From Flavobacteriaceae bacterium (GTDB taxonomy: Bacteria > Bacteroidota > Bacteroidia > Flavobacteriales > Flavobacteriaceae), in the NCBI GenBank assembly GCA_024743095.1, contig JANSXF010000001.1, positions 62,001 to 126,000 on the forward strand: a DNA stretch of 64,000 nucleotides. The letters run 5' to 3'. Both the position numbers and the translations under genes were made by a program. Shown piece by piece: positions 35,788-43,729 of this stretch. Numbering within the stretch: the stretch's first letter is position 1; the number at the start of each line of letters is the position of its first letter. The notes under the pieces were generated by a model. That model made no database searches, had not been told where the DNA came from, and worked only from the letters and a program-made list of their open reading frames with translations.

Positions 35788-35840
35788 TGTGTCTCATGTG
35801 TGTCTCGTATCTATAAGAGACACAAAAAATGTGTCTCATG
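35788..35840. promoter_or_regulatory. TGTGTCTC repeat cluster over the integrase start
   Basis: TGTGTCTC occurs at 35788-35795, 35799-35806 and 35830-35837, and inverted (GAGACACA) at 35817-35824. The first and last extend to the 11-mer TGTGTCTCATG. The last copy overlaps the integrase start codons. Such a cluster could bind the integrase, an excisionase or a repressor. Confidence 0.6.
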
Positions 35841-36995
35841 GTAAAAGTTCATCTCAGAAAGAAAAAACTAAAAACAGGTAAATTGAGTATTTATATTGAG
35901 TACTATAAGGGAGCTACTCAAATGGCCAATGGTAAAACCAAGCATCATAGAGAATACGAATATTTGCAACTTTATTTATTGCAAAAGCCAAAAACCGCGG
36001 CCGAAAGAAAAAAGAACAAAGAACAGTTGGAACTGGCGGAAAAAATCCTGGCCATTCGTAAAGCCGAAGTCTATCAAGGCAAGTACGATATCCAAAACGA
36101 CCATAAAGGGAAAACCCGATTTTTGGAATACTACGAACTCAAAAAGGAGGAACGTTATCAAACCAAAGGCAACTATGACAATTGGGATGCTGCCCAGAAG
36201 CATTTGGAAGCCTATTGTCCAAGACACATCACATTCAACGATGTGGACCTTGATTTTGTCAAGGGATTTAAAAAGTACTTGGATACCGTGGCCGTTACCA
36301 AAAGTCGCAAAAACCTATCGCAGAATACCAAGCACACCTACTACAACAAATTCAAGGCCTGCCTTAATGCTGCCTTTGAGGAAGGTTTTTTAAATGAAAA
36401 CTTGAATAAAAAGGTCAAGGGCTTTAGTATGGGGGAATCTACTAGAGAATACTTGACTTCTACAGAACTCCAGCGACTGTCCAAAACGCCCTGTGAGATT
36501 CCGATTTTGAAAAATGCCTTTCTTTTTTCTGTTTTGACCGGTATTCGATGGTCCGATATCAATAAATTGAAATGGTCGGAAGTAAGGGATGAGGGTGTCG
36601 ACGACACTGGCAACCCTGTTTACCGTATCGTGTTTAAACAAAAGAAAACAGATGGTGCCGAATATCTTTACATCTCCCAACAAGCCCGACAATTACTTGG
36701 AACACGAAACGATTCCAAAGAAAGGGTATTCAAAGGATTGAGATACAGTGCCCATATGAACCTGAAACTACTTCGGTGGTGCATGCATGCCGATATTAAA
36801 AAACACATCACCTTTCATTCGGCCAGGCATACCAATGCGGTACTGCTCCTTGAGAACGGAGCGGATATTTATACGGTTTCGAAACGGTTGGGGCATCGGG
36901 AAATAAGAACCACTGAAATCTATGCCAAAATCGTTGATCAGAAAATGAAGGAGGCGGCTAATATGATTCCTGAATTGGACATGGGAGAAATCTAA
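35829..36995 (+). CDS. Tyrosine-type site-specific recombinase (integrase)
   Basis: A 388-residue phage-type integrase expected to insert and excise the element at mnmE. It has the Bacteroidota Arm-DNA-binding N-terminus (VKVHLRKKKLKTGKLSIYIEYYKG), a SAM-like core-binding domain (about 105-200) and a catalytic domain with Arg in LTGIRWSDINKLKW, His-x-x-Arg in FHSARHTNAVLL, the second His in KRLGHREIRTTEIYAKI and the nucleophile Tyr in TEIYAK. Start is ATG 35829 or the ATG three codons later; both lie in the TGTGTCTC repeat cluster. Confidence 0.94.
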   Translation: MCLMVKVHLRKKKLKTGKLSIYIEYYKGATQMANGKTKHHREYEYLQLYLLQKPKTAAERKKNKEQLELAEKILAIRKAEVYQGKYDIQNDHKGKTRFLEYYELKKEERYQTKGNYDNWDAAQKHLEAYCPRHITFNDVDLDFVKGFKKYLDTVAVTKSRKNLSQNTKHTYYNKFKACLNAAFEEGFLNENLNKKVKGFSMGESTREYLTSTELQRLSKTPCEIPILKNAFLFSVLTGIRWSDINKLKWSEVRDEGVDDTGNPVYRIVFKQKKTDGAEYLYISQQARQLLGTRNDSKERVFKGLRYSAHMNLKLLRWCMHADIKKHITFHSARHTNAVLLLENGADIYTVSKRLGHREIRTTEIYAKIVDQKMKEAANMIPELDMGEI

Positions 36996-37210
36996 AAAAC
37001 TTTATCTTATTTATTTCCAAAAGTGTCCCTTAAAAGGTCTATTCACGAAACTACTAAATGAGACCAGGAATGGGACGTACAAACAAAATATTCAGCTTTT
37101 TCTGAAATAGTCCTATAAAATGGGCATTAGGTAGAATCCTATGTTAATAAAACAAATGCTTAACTTGACAAATAAGAATCAAAAAACAAGTAACGGAATT
37201 TTTAAAGCAA

Positions 37211-37789
37211 ATGGAGTTAGGGAAAATTGAAAATATTATTGTTGGTGTAAAACAGAAGTATCCAATGTCTTATAGTTCCATCAACGAATTGTCAAGCAAC
37301 ATGGTCGAACACAACCTTCAAAAACATCATATACTGGCAAAACCAGGAATAAGGGATAATTCCATTTATTTTATTGAAAAGGGAATCGCCCGCTCTTACC
37401 TGCTTATTAAAGGCAAAGAGATTACGAACTGGTTCACTAAGGAAGGGGACGTTGTTTTTTCGTCCAACGCTCTGTATTTCGGTAGCCCCGGATTTGAATA
37501 CATTGAGATTTTGGAGAATTCAAGGATATATTCTATTTCGATAAATAAAATGAATAAGATGTACGAATCCAATATCGAAATTGCAAATTGGTCCAGATGC
37601 CTTCACCAAGAAGTATTGTTGAAAATGCAAGCACTACATATTGACAGGTTCGCACTTTCTGCTAAAGAGCGATATGAAAAGTTTTTAAAAGAGTCTCCAA
37701 ATTTAATTAATCGGGTAAATCTGGGGCTTATAGCATCTTATCTGGGAATGACACAACAACATTTGAGCAGCTTAAGGGCAGCGATATGA
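37211..37789 (+). CDS. Crp/Fnr-family transcriptional regulator
   Basis: A 192-residue regulator with a cNMP-binding-like N-terminal domain (LAKPGIRDNSIYFIEKGIARSYLLIKGKEITNWFTKEGDVVFS) and a short C-terminal helix-turn-helix (LGLIASYLGMTQQHLSSLRA). The Arg and Glu that contact cAMP in Crp are not evident, as in most Bacteroidota members of this group. It heads the cargo group (regulator, SemiSWEET-like gene, HAD phosphatase), all on the plus strand, and may control it. Confidence 0.88.
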   Translation: MELGKIENIIVGVKQKYPMSYSSINELSSNMVEHNLQKHHILAKPGIRDNSIYFIEKGIARSYLLIKGKEITNWFTKEGDVVFSSNALYFGSPGFEYIEILENSRIYSISINKMNKMYESNIEIANWSRCLHQEVLLKMQALHIDRFALSAKERYEKFLKESPNLINRVNLGLIASYLGMTQQHLSSLRAAI

Positions 37790-37856
37790 TTTTAAGATAT
37801 ATGAAAAGAATTGTTCGATTATTTGTCGTAATTGGTCCCATAAAAAATACTCAGTT

Positions 37857-38150
37857 ATGGATTATTTTATGTCAATCCCAGGTTCTTTTTTTGAGTTCAT
37901 TGGTTTAATTGCTGGTTTCTCGGCTTGTTTTGTTGTGCTTGTTCAGATTATCAAAGAATATAGATCGAATGAACGAAGTAGCCTATCGACCACATTCTTG
38001 ATGGGGTGGTTATTAATTTATACTTTTTGGTTACTGTACGGCATTCGATTTGAGACCAGGGCACTATGGCTTACAAATGCCCTGGCTATTGTTTTACAAA
38101 CAACACTTTGTATAGTTGTGTTCACAAAGAATCAAAAGAAAGCACTATGA
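37857..38150 (+). CDS. SemiSWEET-like (PQ-loop/MtN3) membrane protein
   Basis: A 97-residue protein with three helices (about 10-30, 42-62, 70-90): FIGLIAGFSACFVVLVQIIKEYRSNERSSLSTTFLMGWLLIYTFWLLYGI and TNALAIVLQTTLCIVVF. This is the size and pattern of bacterial SemiSWEETs, which dimerise to move sugars. The Pro-Gln of the PQ motif is replaced by Val-Gln here (VLVQII), so transport activity is uncertain. It follows the Crp-like gene by 67 bases within the element. Confidence 0.72.
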   Translation: MDYFMSIPGSFFEFIGLIAGFSACFVVLVQIIKEYRSNERSSLSTTFLMGWLLIYTFWLLYGIRFETRALWLTNALAIVLQTTLCIVVFTKNQKKAL

Positions 38151-38311
38151 GTTGCTTTTATGGTACTTTAACGTGGAGGTTAGACTATGGAAAAATGGAT
38201 TAATGGCAAGGACGATTTGATAGGAATACTTAATTCAAAGAACTGATTTGTGGCCAATTGACCATGAGAGACAATTTAGTGAGCAAACAAACTTGAAATA
38301 ACCGTTTTAAA

Positions 38312-38959
38312 ATGAAAAAAATAAAGGTCGTAATCTTTGATTTGGATGGAACAATTGCCAATACCTTGCCTCTTTGTATCCGGGCATTTCGTGAATCCAT
38401 CGAGCCCCTGATCCATCGTCCGTTATCAGATTCGGAAATCATAGCGACTTTTGGCCCTTCGGAGGAAGGAACCATTATGGCTTTAGCTCCAAATCACTAT
38501 GAAGAAGGAATTAAGGATTATCTACGGTTCTATGAAGATTTGCATGACATGTGCCCATCTCCCTTTGACGGAATTGAAAATATACTTGAAGTACTTAGGA
38601 ATAAAAGCGTTCATACTTCAATGGTGACCGGAAAGGGAAAGCACAGCACAAAAATTTCTTTAGATCGTTTTGGGCTTGCACATTTTTTTGAGGTTGTTGA
38701 AACGGGGTCACCCAAAGGGCCTAGAAAGGTTGAAGCTATTCAGCGCATATTAAGTTCCTTAAAAAATATCAAAAGCTATGAAGTCATCTATGTAGGGGAT
38801 TCCCCAAGTGACATTATATCATCAAGAAATGCTGGGGTTCCGGTTATTGCCGCAGCTTGGGCAGAAACGGCGGAAAAAGAAAACTTGCTGAAATTGAACC
38901 CTAATAGGATGTTCGATTCTGTAAATAAGTTTGCAGAATGGTTATTTGATAGAGTTTAG
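38312..38959 (+). CDS. HAD-superfamily phosphatase (Gph-like)
   Basis: A 215-residue haloacid-dehalogenase phosphatase. Motif I is VVIFDLDGTIANTLPL (nucleophile Asp10 and Asp12), motif II SMVTGKG, motif III Lys in SPKGPRKVEA and motif IV VYVGDSPSDIISSRNAG. The helical cap after motif I fits subfamily I phosphoglycolate or sugar-phosphate phosphatases. Next to a SemiSWEET-like gene this could act on a sugar phosphate, which is inference only. Confidence 0.88.
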   Translation: MKKIKVVIFDLDGTIANTLPLCIRAFRESIEPLIHRPLSDSEIIATFGPSEEGTIMALAPNHYEEGIKDYLRFYEDLHDMCPSPFDGIENILEVLRNKSVHTSMVTGKGKHSTKISLDRFGLAHFFEVVETGSPKGPRKVEAIQRILSSLKNIKSYEVIYVGDSPSDIISSRNAGVPVIAAAWAETAEKENLLKLNPNRMFDSVNKFAEWLFDRV

Positions 38960-39272
38960 TTTTTAAAGCGAACTGAATCTTCGATAATATCTTAAAAATA
39001 GAGTCCAGTGTTGTTTCCTGTTCAATAAAACAAACCTTTTTCGGCACTACAATCTATTTTCAAAGATAGTTTCATTCCCGAGCCCTTGAGGAAGTCGGAA
39101 AATTTTTCAGTTTTCCGATATCCTTTGGGCCGCACGAAAGCAAAAGGGAGCTATGCTCCTTTGTACTTTCTTCTCCCTGCCCACACATATACTACTTAGA
39201 GAATTATCGCGAAAAAGTTAGTTTACATCCAAAAACTGTGATTTTGTATTGATAAAATGCTAAATTCAAAGC
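38960..39272. other. Non-coding stretch with short hairpins in the element
   Basis: No convincing gene. It holds an 8-bp hairpin (TCGGAAAA 39095-39102 with TTTTCCGA 39111-39118) and a second imperfect one around 39148-39168 (GGGAGC/GCTCC). It lies between the cargo genes and the decayed duplicates and may contain regulatory or transfer-origin DNA, but nothing shows this directly. Confidence 0.4.
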
Positions 39273-39425
39273 ATGGTGCTCATTATCAAGTATTTGCTCC
39301 TTGCCCTTTTCTGTTATGTTATTGTCGGACCGATGATGCCCTGAATAGCCATTTTTGCCAGGTTCATGTTCAATGAACCTTTTAGATGGGACAAGTATGT
39401 AGAAAAATCCAGATTGGTCATGTAG
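39273..39425 (+). pseudogene. Decayed N-terminal copy of the 39641 membrane gene
   Basis: Reading from ATG 39273 gives MVLIIKYLLLALFCYVIVG, a stop at codon 24, then ARFMFNEPFRWDKYVEKSRLVM and a second stop. The second block aligns with the intact downstream protein (ILFMLNEPTKWDKQIDKPRLLF, about residues 30-51). So this is a truncated, stop-interrupted paralogue. It lies just before an integrase remnant, pointing to loss of part of an older element copy. Confidence 0.65.
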
Positions 39426-39485
39426 AGTAGCGGACTATTATTGATACAATCATTTTGTTCAACTATATTCGGATGTGACATTGAA

Positions 39486-39640
39486 TCATGCGGGATTCTT
39501 ATTTTGTATTGAAAACGGAGCGGATAGTTATACAGTTTCGAAACGGTTAGGGCACCGGAAATTAGAACTACTGAAATCTATGCCAAAATCGTTGATCAGA
39601 AAATGAAAGAGACTGCTAATCTAATACCTCATTTAAGCTT
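39486..39640 (+). pseudogene. Remnant of a second integrase gene (3' end only)
   Basis: From about 39511 the sequence matches the 3' end of the intact integrase (36856 onward) at roughly nine bases in ten, including a 38-base identical run over the catalytic Tyr region. A one-base deletion in the Leu-Gly-His-Arg region breaks the frame. It ends at the start of the 39641 gene, so the older element probably had integrase directly followed by that gene. It forms a direct repeat with the intact integrase. Confidence 0.75.
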
Positions 39641-40378
39641 ATGATTATGGATAAGGCGTTCATCGTTAAGGGGATTATTGTTGCCATCTGTGCATACTTC
39701 GCAATTCGATTGTTTTTGCGGTATGGCGTTATGTTTATTTTGTTCATGCTAAATGAGCCAACGAAATGGGACAAACAAATTGACAAACCTCGCTTGCTAT
39801 TTCATATTATTGGCCTTATTCTTTTAGCCTCACCTTTCTATTCCAACGGTATTCAACAGCTTGTACATTCCGAAGGCTTACTGGTTCAACTTAGCTATTG
39901 GATGCCATTTTTGGCCGGGGCCTTTATCATACAACTTTCCTGGACTTCAAAATTCAAGAATGTTTATGGGGGAATCAAAAAGAAAATTAGTCCGTTCCGA
40001 AACCTTGAAACTACATTTTCATCGGAAGCCGAGGCGACCAAAATATACGAACGCTTTAGCCAAGAGGGATATATCAAGACCGATATCGTTGCTTTTATGG
40101 CATTCGTGAACCTGAAAACACCCATTAAACGAATCATTTGGCAAGATAAAATAGCAAGACAGCCAAAACGAATCAACCGACAATCCCTTATTGAGTTTGT
40201 AAGTAACCTGGTCATAGGCTTCGAATCATTGGAAAACAAGCAGATTATCGCCCTTATTGACCGTTATTTTTGCAATCCCTCTCAGCAATCCATTAAAATT
40301 TCCTCAAAAAATGTAACCGACTGGAGGAACAACGATTCAGCTTATCTCCGAAAAATATCCAATCTCATTAAGGCGTAA
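39641..40378 (+). CDS. Membrane-anchored protein of unknown function in the element
   Basis: A 245-residue protein with three hydrophobic segments (about 8-35, 52-66 and 82-98) then a cytoplasmic domain of about 140 residues (SEAEATKIYERFSQEGYIKTDIVAFMAFVNLKTPIKRIIWQDK, IGFESLENKQIIALIDRYF). Start is ATG 39641 or ATG 39647. A decayed partial copy lies at 39273-39425. It comes before the excisionase-like gene, so a role in element maintenance or transfer is possible. Family not recognised. Confidence 0.65.
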   Translation: MIMDKAFIVKGIIVAICAYFAIRLFLRYGVMFILFMLNEPTKWDKQIDKPRLLFHIIGLILLASPFYSNGIQQLVHSEGLLVQLSYWMPFLAGAFIIQLSWTSKFKNVYGGIKKKISPFRNLETTFSSEAEATKIYERFSQEGYIKTDIVAFMAFVNLKTPIKRIIWQDKIARQPKRINRQSLIEFVSNLVIGFESLENKQIIALIDRYFCNPSQQSIKISSKNVTDWRNNDSAYLRKISNLIKA

Positions 40379-40456
40379 TTACATTCTATTTACATTTACG
40401 CTATTCTCTCCACTTGCTTTTTTACGGACATTCGTTTCCGTTAACAAAGAAACAGC

Positions 40457-40472
40457 AACAAAGCGCTTTGTT
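40457..40472. promoter_or_regulatory. 16-bp perfect palindrome upstream of the HTH gene
   Basis: AACAAAGCGCTTTGTT is a perfect palindrome 29 bases before the ATG of the excisionase-like gene. Its position suits an operator for autoregulation. Confidence 0.5.
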
Positions 40473-40501
40473 CATTTTTTAACCTTAATAACTATGAAAA
40501 A

Positions 40502-40786
40502 ATGGACACAATTCAACTGGCAGAAAAGCTGGATCGTATCGAAAAACTACTACTTGGTTCAAAAAAAGTATTGAATCTAGAGGAAGCGGCGGAATACACG
40601 GGTATTTCCAGAAGCTATCTCTACAAATTGACATCACGGGGCATTATACCACATAGTAAACCCAATGGTAAAATGATATTTCTTTCGAAGGATTTACTGG
40701 ATGACTGGTTACTGACCAATCGCAGGAAATCTTCTTTGGACCTTTCAAGGGAAGCCAACAGCTACGTACTGAAGAACAGAAAATGA
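40502..40786 (+). CDS. Helix-turn-helix (excisionase/MerR-like) protein
   Basis: A 94-residue DNA-binding protein: VLNLEEAAEYTGISRSYLYKLTSRGIIPHSKPNGKMIFLSKDLLDDWL is a MerR-type winged helix of the excisionase group. Such proteins in Bacteroidota mobile elements lie just upstream of the VirE/VapE helicase gene, as here (7 bases). It may direct excision or control replication genes. N-terminal 20 residues form a coiled helix. Confidence 0.88.
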   Translation: MDTIQLAEKLDRIEKLLLGSKKVLNLEEAAEYTGISRSYLYKLTSRGIIPHSKPNGKMIFLSKDLLDDWLLTNRRKSSLDLSREANSYVLKNRK

Positions 40787-40793
40787 GTTCCCC

Positions 40794-41999
40794 ATGAAAG
40801 TTGATAACAAAACGGGGCTATACACGGTAAGAAACCCCAAAAAGAAAACCATCTACGACTATACCCATGAGTATTTGGTTGAAAAGTACGATATCATGTA
40901 CAACGAGATATCGCACGATTTTCAAATTTCATTGCAAGGCCAAAAAAACTGGCATTATCTCAATTTGAACTCATTGATCATTGAACTGGCCAAAGCCAGC
41001 ATCGATATCAGTACGGCCAAACTGGAAATTCTCATAAGGTCGGAACTAATCCGCAAATACAATCCAATCAAGGAATATTTTGAAAATTTACGGCCCTGGG
41101 ACGGTGTCGGCCATATCGAAAAACTGGCCTCTTATGTGCCTACCTACGAGCATGAAGCCTTTGTATATCATTTTCGAAAATGGCTGGTACGGGCCATAAA
41201 ATGTGCCTTGGAACCGAACTATTTCAACAAGCAGGCCCTCATTATAAGCCATAAGGGGCAAAGCTCGGGAAAATCGACTTGGTGCCGTTTTATCTGTCCC
41301 CCGGAACTATCGGAGTACATGGCGGAGGATATCAGCAACGACAAGGATGCCAGGATCCAGTTATGCCGGAACTTCCTTTACAATCTGGACGAACTTGCAG
41401 TTTTGTCCAAGAAGGATGTAAACGCCTTAAAGGCGTTTTTTTCAAAGACCTTTATCAACGAACGGCTACCTTATGATAGGAAGAATACGACCTTGCCCCG
41501 CATCTGCTCCTTTATCGGCTCCACCAATATGTCATCATTCCTGAATGACGAAACGGGTTCCGTGCGGTGGCTCTGTTTTGAACTCATGGACAAAATCGAT
41601 TTTGACTATTCAAAGCAGGTCAAAATTTCGGATGTCTGGTCGCAAGCCTACCATTTGGCCTATCACGAGAAAGGATTCAATCCGGAATTGACCATTGGGG
41701 ACATCGCCAAGAACGAAGAGCGGAACAAAAAATATACCCAGCTGACCACGGAACAGGAACTGGTGGCGAAGTACTATGAAAAATCAAACGACTTGGAAGA
41801 TTTTGTCACGGCGGCCGATATACAAATCAAATTGTCTTGCTTGAACCTACGGCTGAACAAAATCAATCTGGGGAAAGCTTTGTCGGGTTTCAACTTTCAA
41901 AGGGTGAAGCACCCCAAACGGCAAGTGTACGGTTATTTGGCAAAAGCCAATTTCACCGATACCCCTTGGGAACTGGAAATACCTAGTAAACGAAAATAA
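40794..41999 (+). CDS. VapE/VirE-domain P-loop ATPase (putative replication helicase)
   Basis: A 401-residue protein of the virulence-associated E group. The N-terminal part (about 1-110) has YLVEKYDIMYNEISHDFQIS and IKEYFENLRPWDGVGHIEKLASYV; the ATPase part has Walker A SHKGQSSGKST (about 152-162), NFLYNLDELAVL (Walker B-like Asp-Glu), and a sensor-like GSTNMSSFL, followed by GSVRWLCFEL. These proteins act as helicases in mobile-element replication. It is followed by the repeat-rich stretch and the primase gene. Confidence 0.88.
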   Translation: MKVDNKTGLYTVRNPKKKTIYDYTHEYLVEKYDIMYNEISHDFQISLQGQKNWHYLNLNSLIIELAKASIDISTAKLEILIRSELIRKYNPIKEYFENLRPWDGVGHIEKLASYVPTYEHEAFVYHFRKWLVRAIKCALEPNYFNKQALIISHKGQSSGKSTWCRFICPPELSEYMAEDISNDKDARIQLCRNFLYNLDELAVLSKKDVNALKAFFSKTFINERLPYDRKNTTLPRICSFIGSTNMSSFLNDETGSVRWLCFELMDKIDFDYSKQVKISDVWSQAYHLAYHEKGFNPELTIGDIAKNEERNKKYTQLTTEQELVAKYYEKSNDLEDFVTAADIQIKLSCLNLRLNKINLGKALSGFNFQRVKHPKRQVYGYLAKANFTDTPWELEIPSKRK

Positions 42000-42003
42000 G
42001 GCC

Positions 42004-42175
42004 TACCTACTTACCTATTGGCCAATAACAGCCGATAAGGAAAGGGAAATCTTTAGGTAGGATGGATAACCCCCAAGTTACCTAGAGATTACCTAACCTA
42101 CCTAAAATGTTGTTTTAGGTAGGTGGAGAAAGAAACTTACCACACCGGAATACCCCGAAAATAGGGCTTTAGGTA
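42004..42175. repeat. TACCTA/TAGGTA hexamer cluster, candidate replication origin
   Basis: TACCTA occurs at 42004, 42012, 42079, 42090 and 42099, and its complement TAGGTA at 42054, 42116 and 42170: eight copies in 172 bases where about 0.1 is expected by chance. At the centre, CCTACCTAAAA (42097-42107) and TTTTAGGTAGG (42113-42123) form a perfect 11-bp hairpin with a 5-base loop. The cluster lies in the only gap between the helicase and primase genes, as an iteron-type origin would. Confidence 0.65.
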
Positions 42176-42189
42176 ATGAGGTAAGCGGA

Positions 42190-43065
42190 ATGAACAAAAA
42201 TAAAATACTGATGAAAGAAAAAAGAATGACCTGTGAAAGAGCCCGCAACGTTTGCCTCGTCGAGACGTTGGCAAAGTTGGGGCATTTACCCAGCAAGGAA
42301 TCGGAAAAAGAAGCTTGGTTTCCAAGTCCGTTCCGGTCGGAAACCCAAGCCTCTTTTAAAGTCTCCAAAACCCTGAATCGGTGGTACGACCACGGGGAAG
42401 GAATCGGGGGCAATGTTATCGATCTGGTCTGCAAACTTAAAAAGGCCACCGTGAAGGAAGCTTTGGAATTTTTGAACGACAACGGAAATCCTTTTTCCTT
42501 TCATCGGCAGCCTTTTTTAAGGCCATCCTCAAAACTTGAGATACGTAATGTACTTTCGGTACGGCATCCGGCATTGCTGGAATATCTCTCAAAAAGACGG
42601 ATACCCACGACCCTTGCCAAAGCGTATCTAAAGCAAGTCCATTTTACCATAAACTCGAAAAGTTACTTCGCACTGGGATTACGCAACGATGGGGGCGGGT
42701 GGGAGCTAAGAAACAAATTCCAAAAATATTGTTGTTCCCCCAAGGCAACTACGCATATTAAAAAGAATGGCTCCAATATTACCCTGGTCGAAGGGATGTT
42801 CGATATGCTATCGCTAATCGTTGAAAAACCCGAGTGGTCGGAACAATCCGATATCCTTGTACTGAACTCCCTGGCCTTTGCAAGCAAAGTCCAAAACAAA
42901 CTGAACGGGTACGGCTCGATTTATTTGCTGTTGGACAACGATGCCGCCGGAGACAAAGCGACACGGGAATTGTTGAATGCACATCCCAATGCCATCGATA
43001 AAAGAAGCCTGTACCAAGGTTATAAAGATTTAAACGAAAAACTAATGGGCCATGAGACTAAGTAG
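42190..43065 (+). CDS. Toprim-domain DNA primase of the mobile element
   Basis: A 291-residue primase-like protein. The N-terminal part (WFPSPFRSETQASFKVSKTLNRWYDHGEGIGGNVIDLVCKLKKATVKEAL) corresponds to the DnaG zinc-binding domain but lacks the Cys/His ligands. The C-terminal part is a toprim domain: ITLVEGMFDMLSLI (catalytic Glu) and IYLLLDNDAAGDKATREL (Asp-x-Asp). Together with VapE it would start replication of the excised circle. Starts at 42190 or 42211 are both possible. Its end overlaps mobC by 14 bases. Confidence 0.85.
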   Translation: MNKNKILMKEKRMTCERARNVCLVETLAKLGHLPSKESEKEAWFPSPFRSETQASFKVSKTLNRWYDHGEGIGGNVIDLVCKLKKATVKEALEFLNDNGNPFSFHRQPFLRPSSKLEIRNVLSVRHPALLEYLSKRRIPTTLAKAYLKQVHFTINSKSYFALGLRNDGGGWELRNKFQKYCCSPKATTHIKKNGSNITLVEGMFDMLSLIVEKPEWSEQSDILVLNSLAFASKVQNKLNGYGSIYLLLDNDAAGDKATRELLNAHPNAIDKRSLYQGYKDLNEKLMGHETK

Positions 43066-43729
43066 AAGATTCGACCCCAGAAAAAGAAAACTGGACACCC
43101 ATGAATTGGAACTGGAACGCAAACGAAAAATCGAACGGGAACTCCAACGGCGGTCAGAGCTTGAACATGATTTCAACCGGGAACCGAAAAGGAGCAACCT
43201 ACACGAACTTGGTCACTATGGGGAGCCAAATTTGGAGTTACCCGTAGAGAAACTCTCCCTTTCTTCCTTACTTCAACAGAAAGCTTTAACGATTTCTTCC
43301 AAAACACGAATAGATGATTTGGAGGAAATCGATAGTAATTCTGATAAGAATTCGAGATGTGTGCCTGTGGCCACAGCCGGCACAATCTCGCCTGCTCCCG
43401 ATGGTCGCAGGGCAAAAAAAGAGCGGTTTAAGGGGAAAAGCCAAATCATCAAATTCAGGTGTACCACCTATGAGAAAAAACTGCTGCAGGCCAAGGCCAA
43501 ACGCTGCGGTATTTCGTTGAGCGATATGCTCAGAAAAACGGCCATGGAACAGAGCCTGACCGAACGCTTTTCGGGTGAGGAAATAGAACTCTACAAGATG
43601 TTGGTGAAGTACCACAACAACTTCAAGTCCATCGGCAATATGTTCAAAAAGAAAAGTCCAAACCTGACCCAATTGGTCTATGAAACGGCAAAAGAAATCA
43701 AGATGCACCTAAAAAAGTTCAAGACATGA
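43052..43729 (+). CDS. mobC: MobC-family relaxosome accessory protein
   Basis: A 225-residue mobilization protein. The first 130 residues are charged and probably disordered (ELERKRKIERELQRRSELE). The C-terminal part has the ribbon-helix-helix MobC core: IIKFRCTTYEKKLLQAKAKRCGISLSDMLRKTAM, then YKMLVKYHNNFKSIGNMFKKKSP. It binds the transfer origin and helps the relaxase. Its stop overlaps the relaxase start (ATGA), so they are translationally coupled. Confidence 0.85.
   Translation: MRLSRRFDPRKRKLDTHELELERKRKIERELQRRSELEHDFNREPKRSNLHELGHYGEPNLELPVEKLSLSSLLQQKALTISSKTRIDDLEEIDSNSDKNSRCVPVATAGTISPAPDGRRAKKERFKGKSQIIKFRCTTYEKKLLQAKAKRCGISLSDMLRKTAMEQSLTERFSGEEIELYKMLVKYHNNFKSIGNMFKKKSPNLTQLVYETAKEIKMHLKKFKT

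Noticed and set aside
37000-37210. Considered a small gene between integrase and Crp-like regulator
   Set aside because: No frame of reasonable length or composition; treated as intergenic.
42004-42175. Considered a CRISPR array because of the repeated hexamers
   Set aside because: Repeats are six bases, unevenly spaced and in both orientations; no spacers or cas genes.
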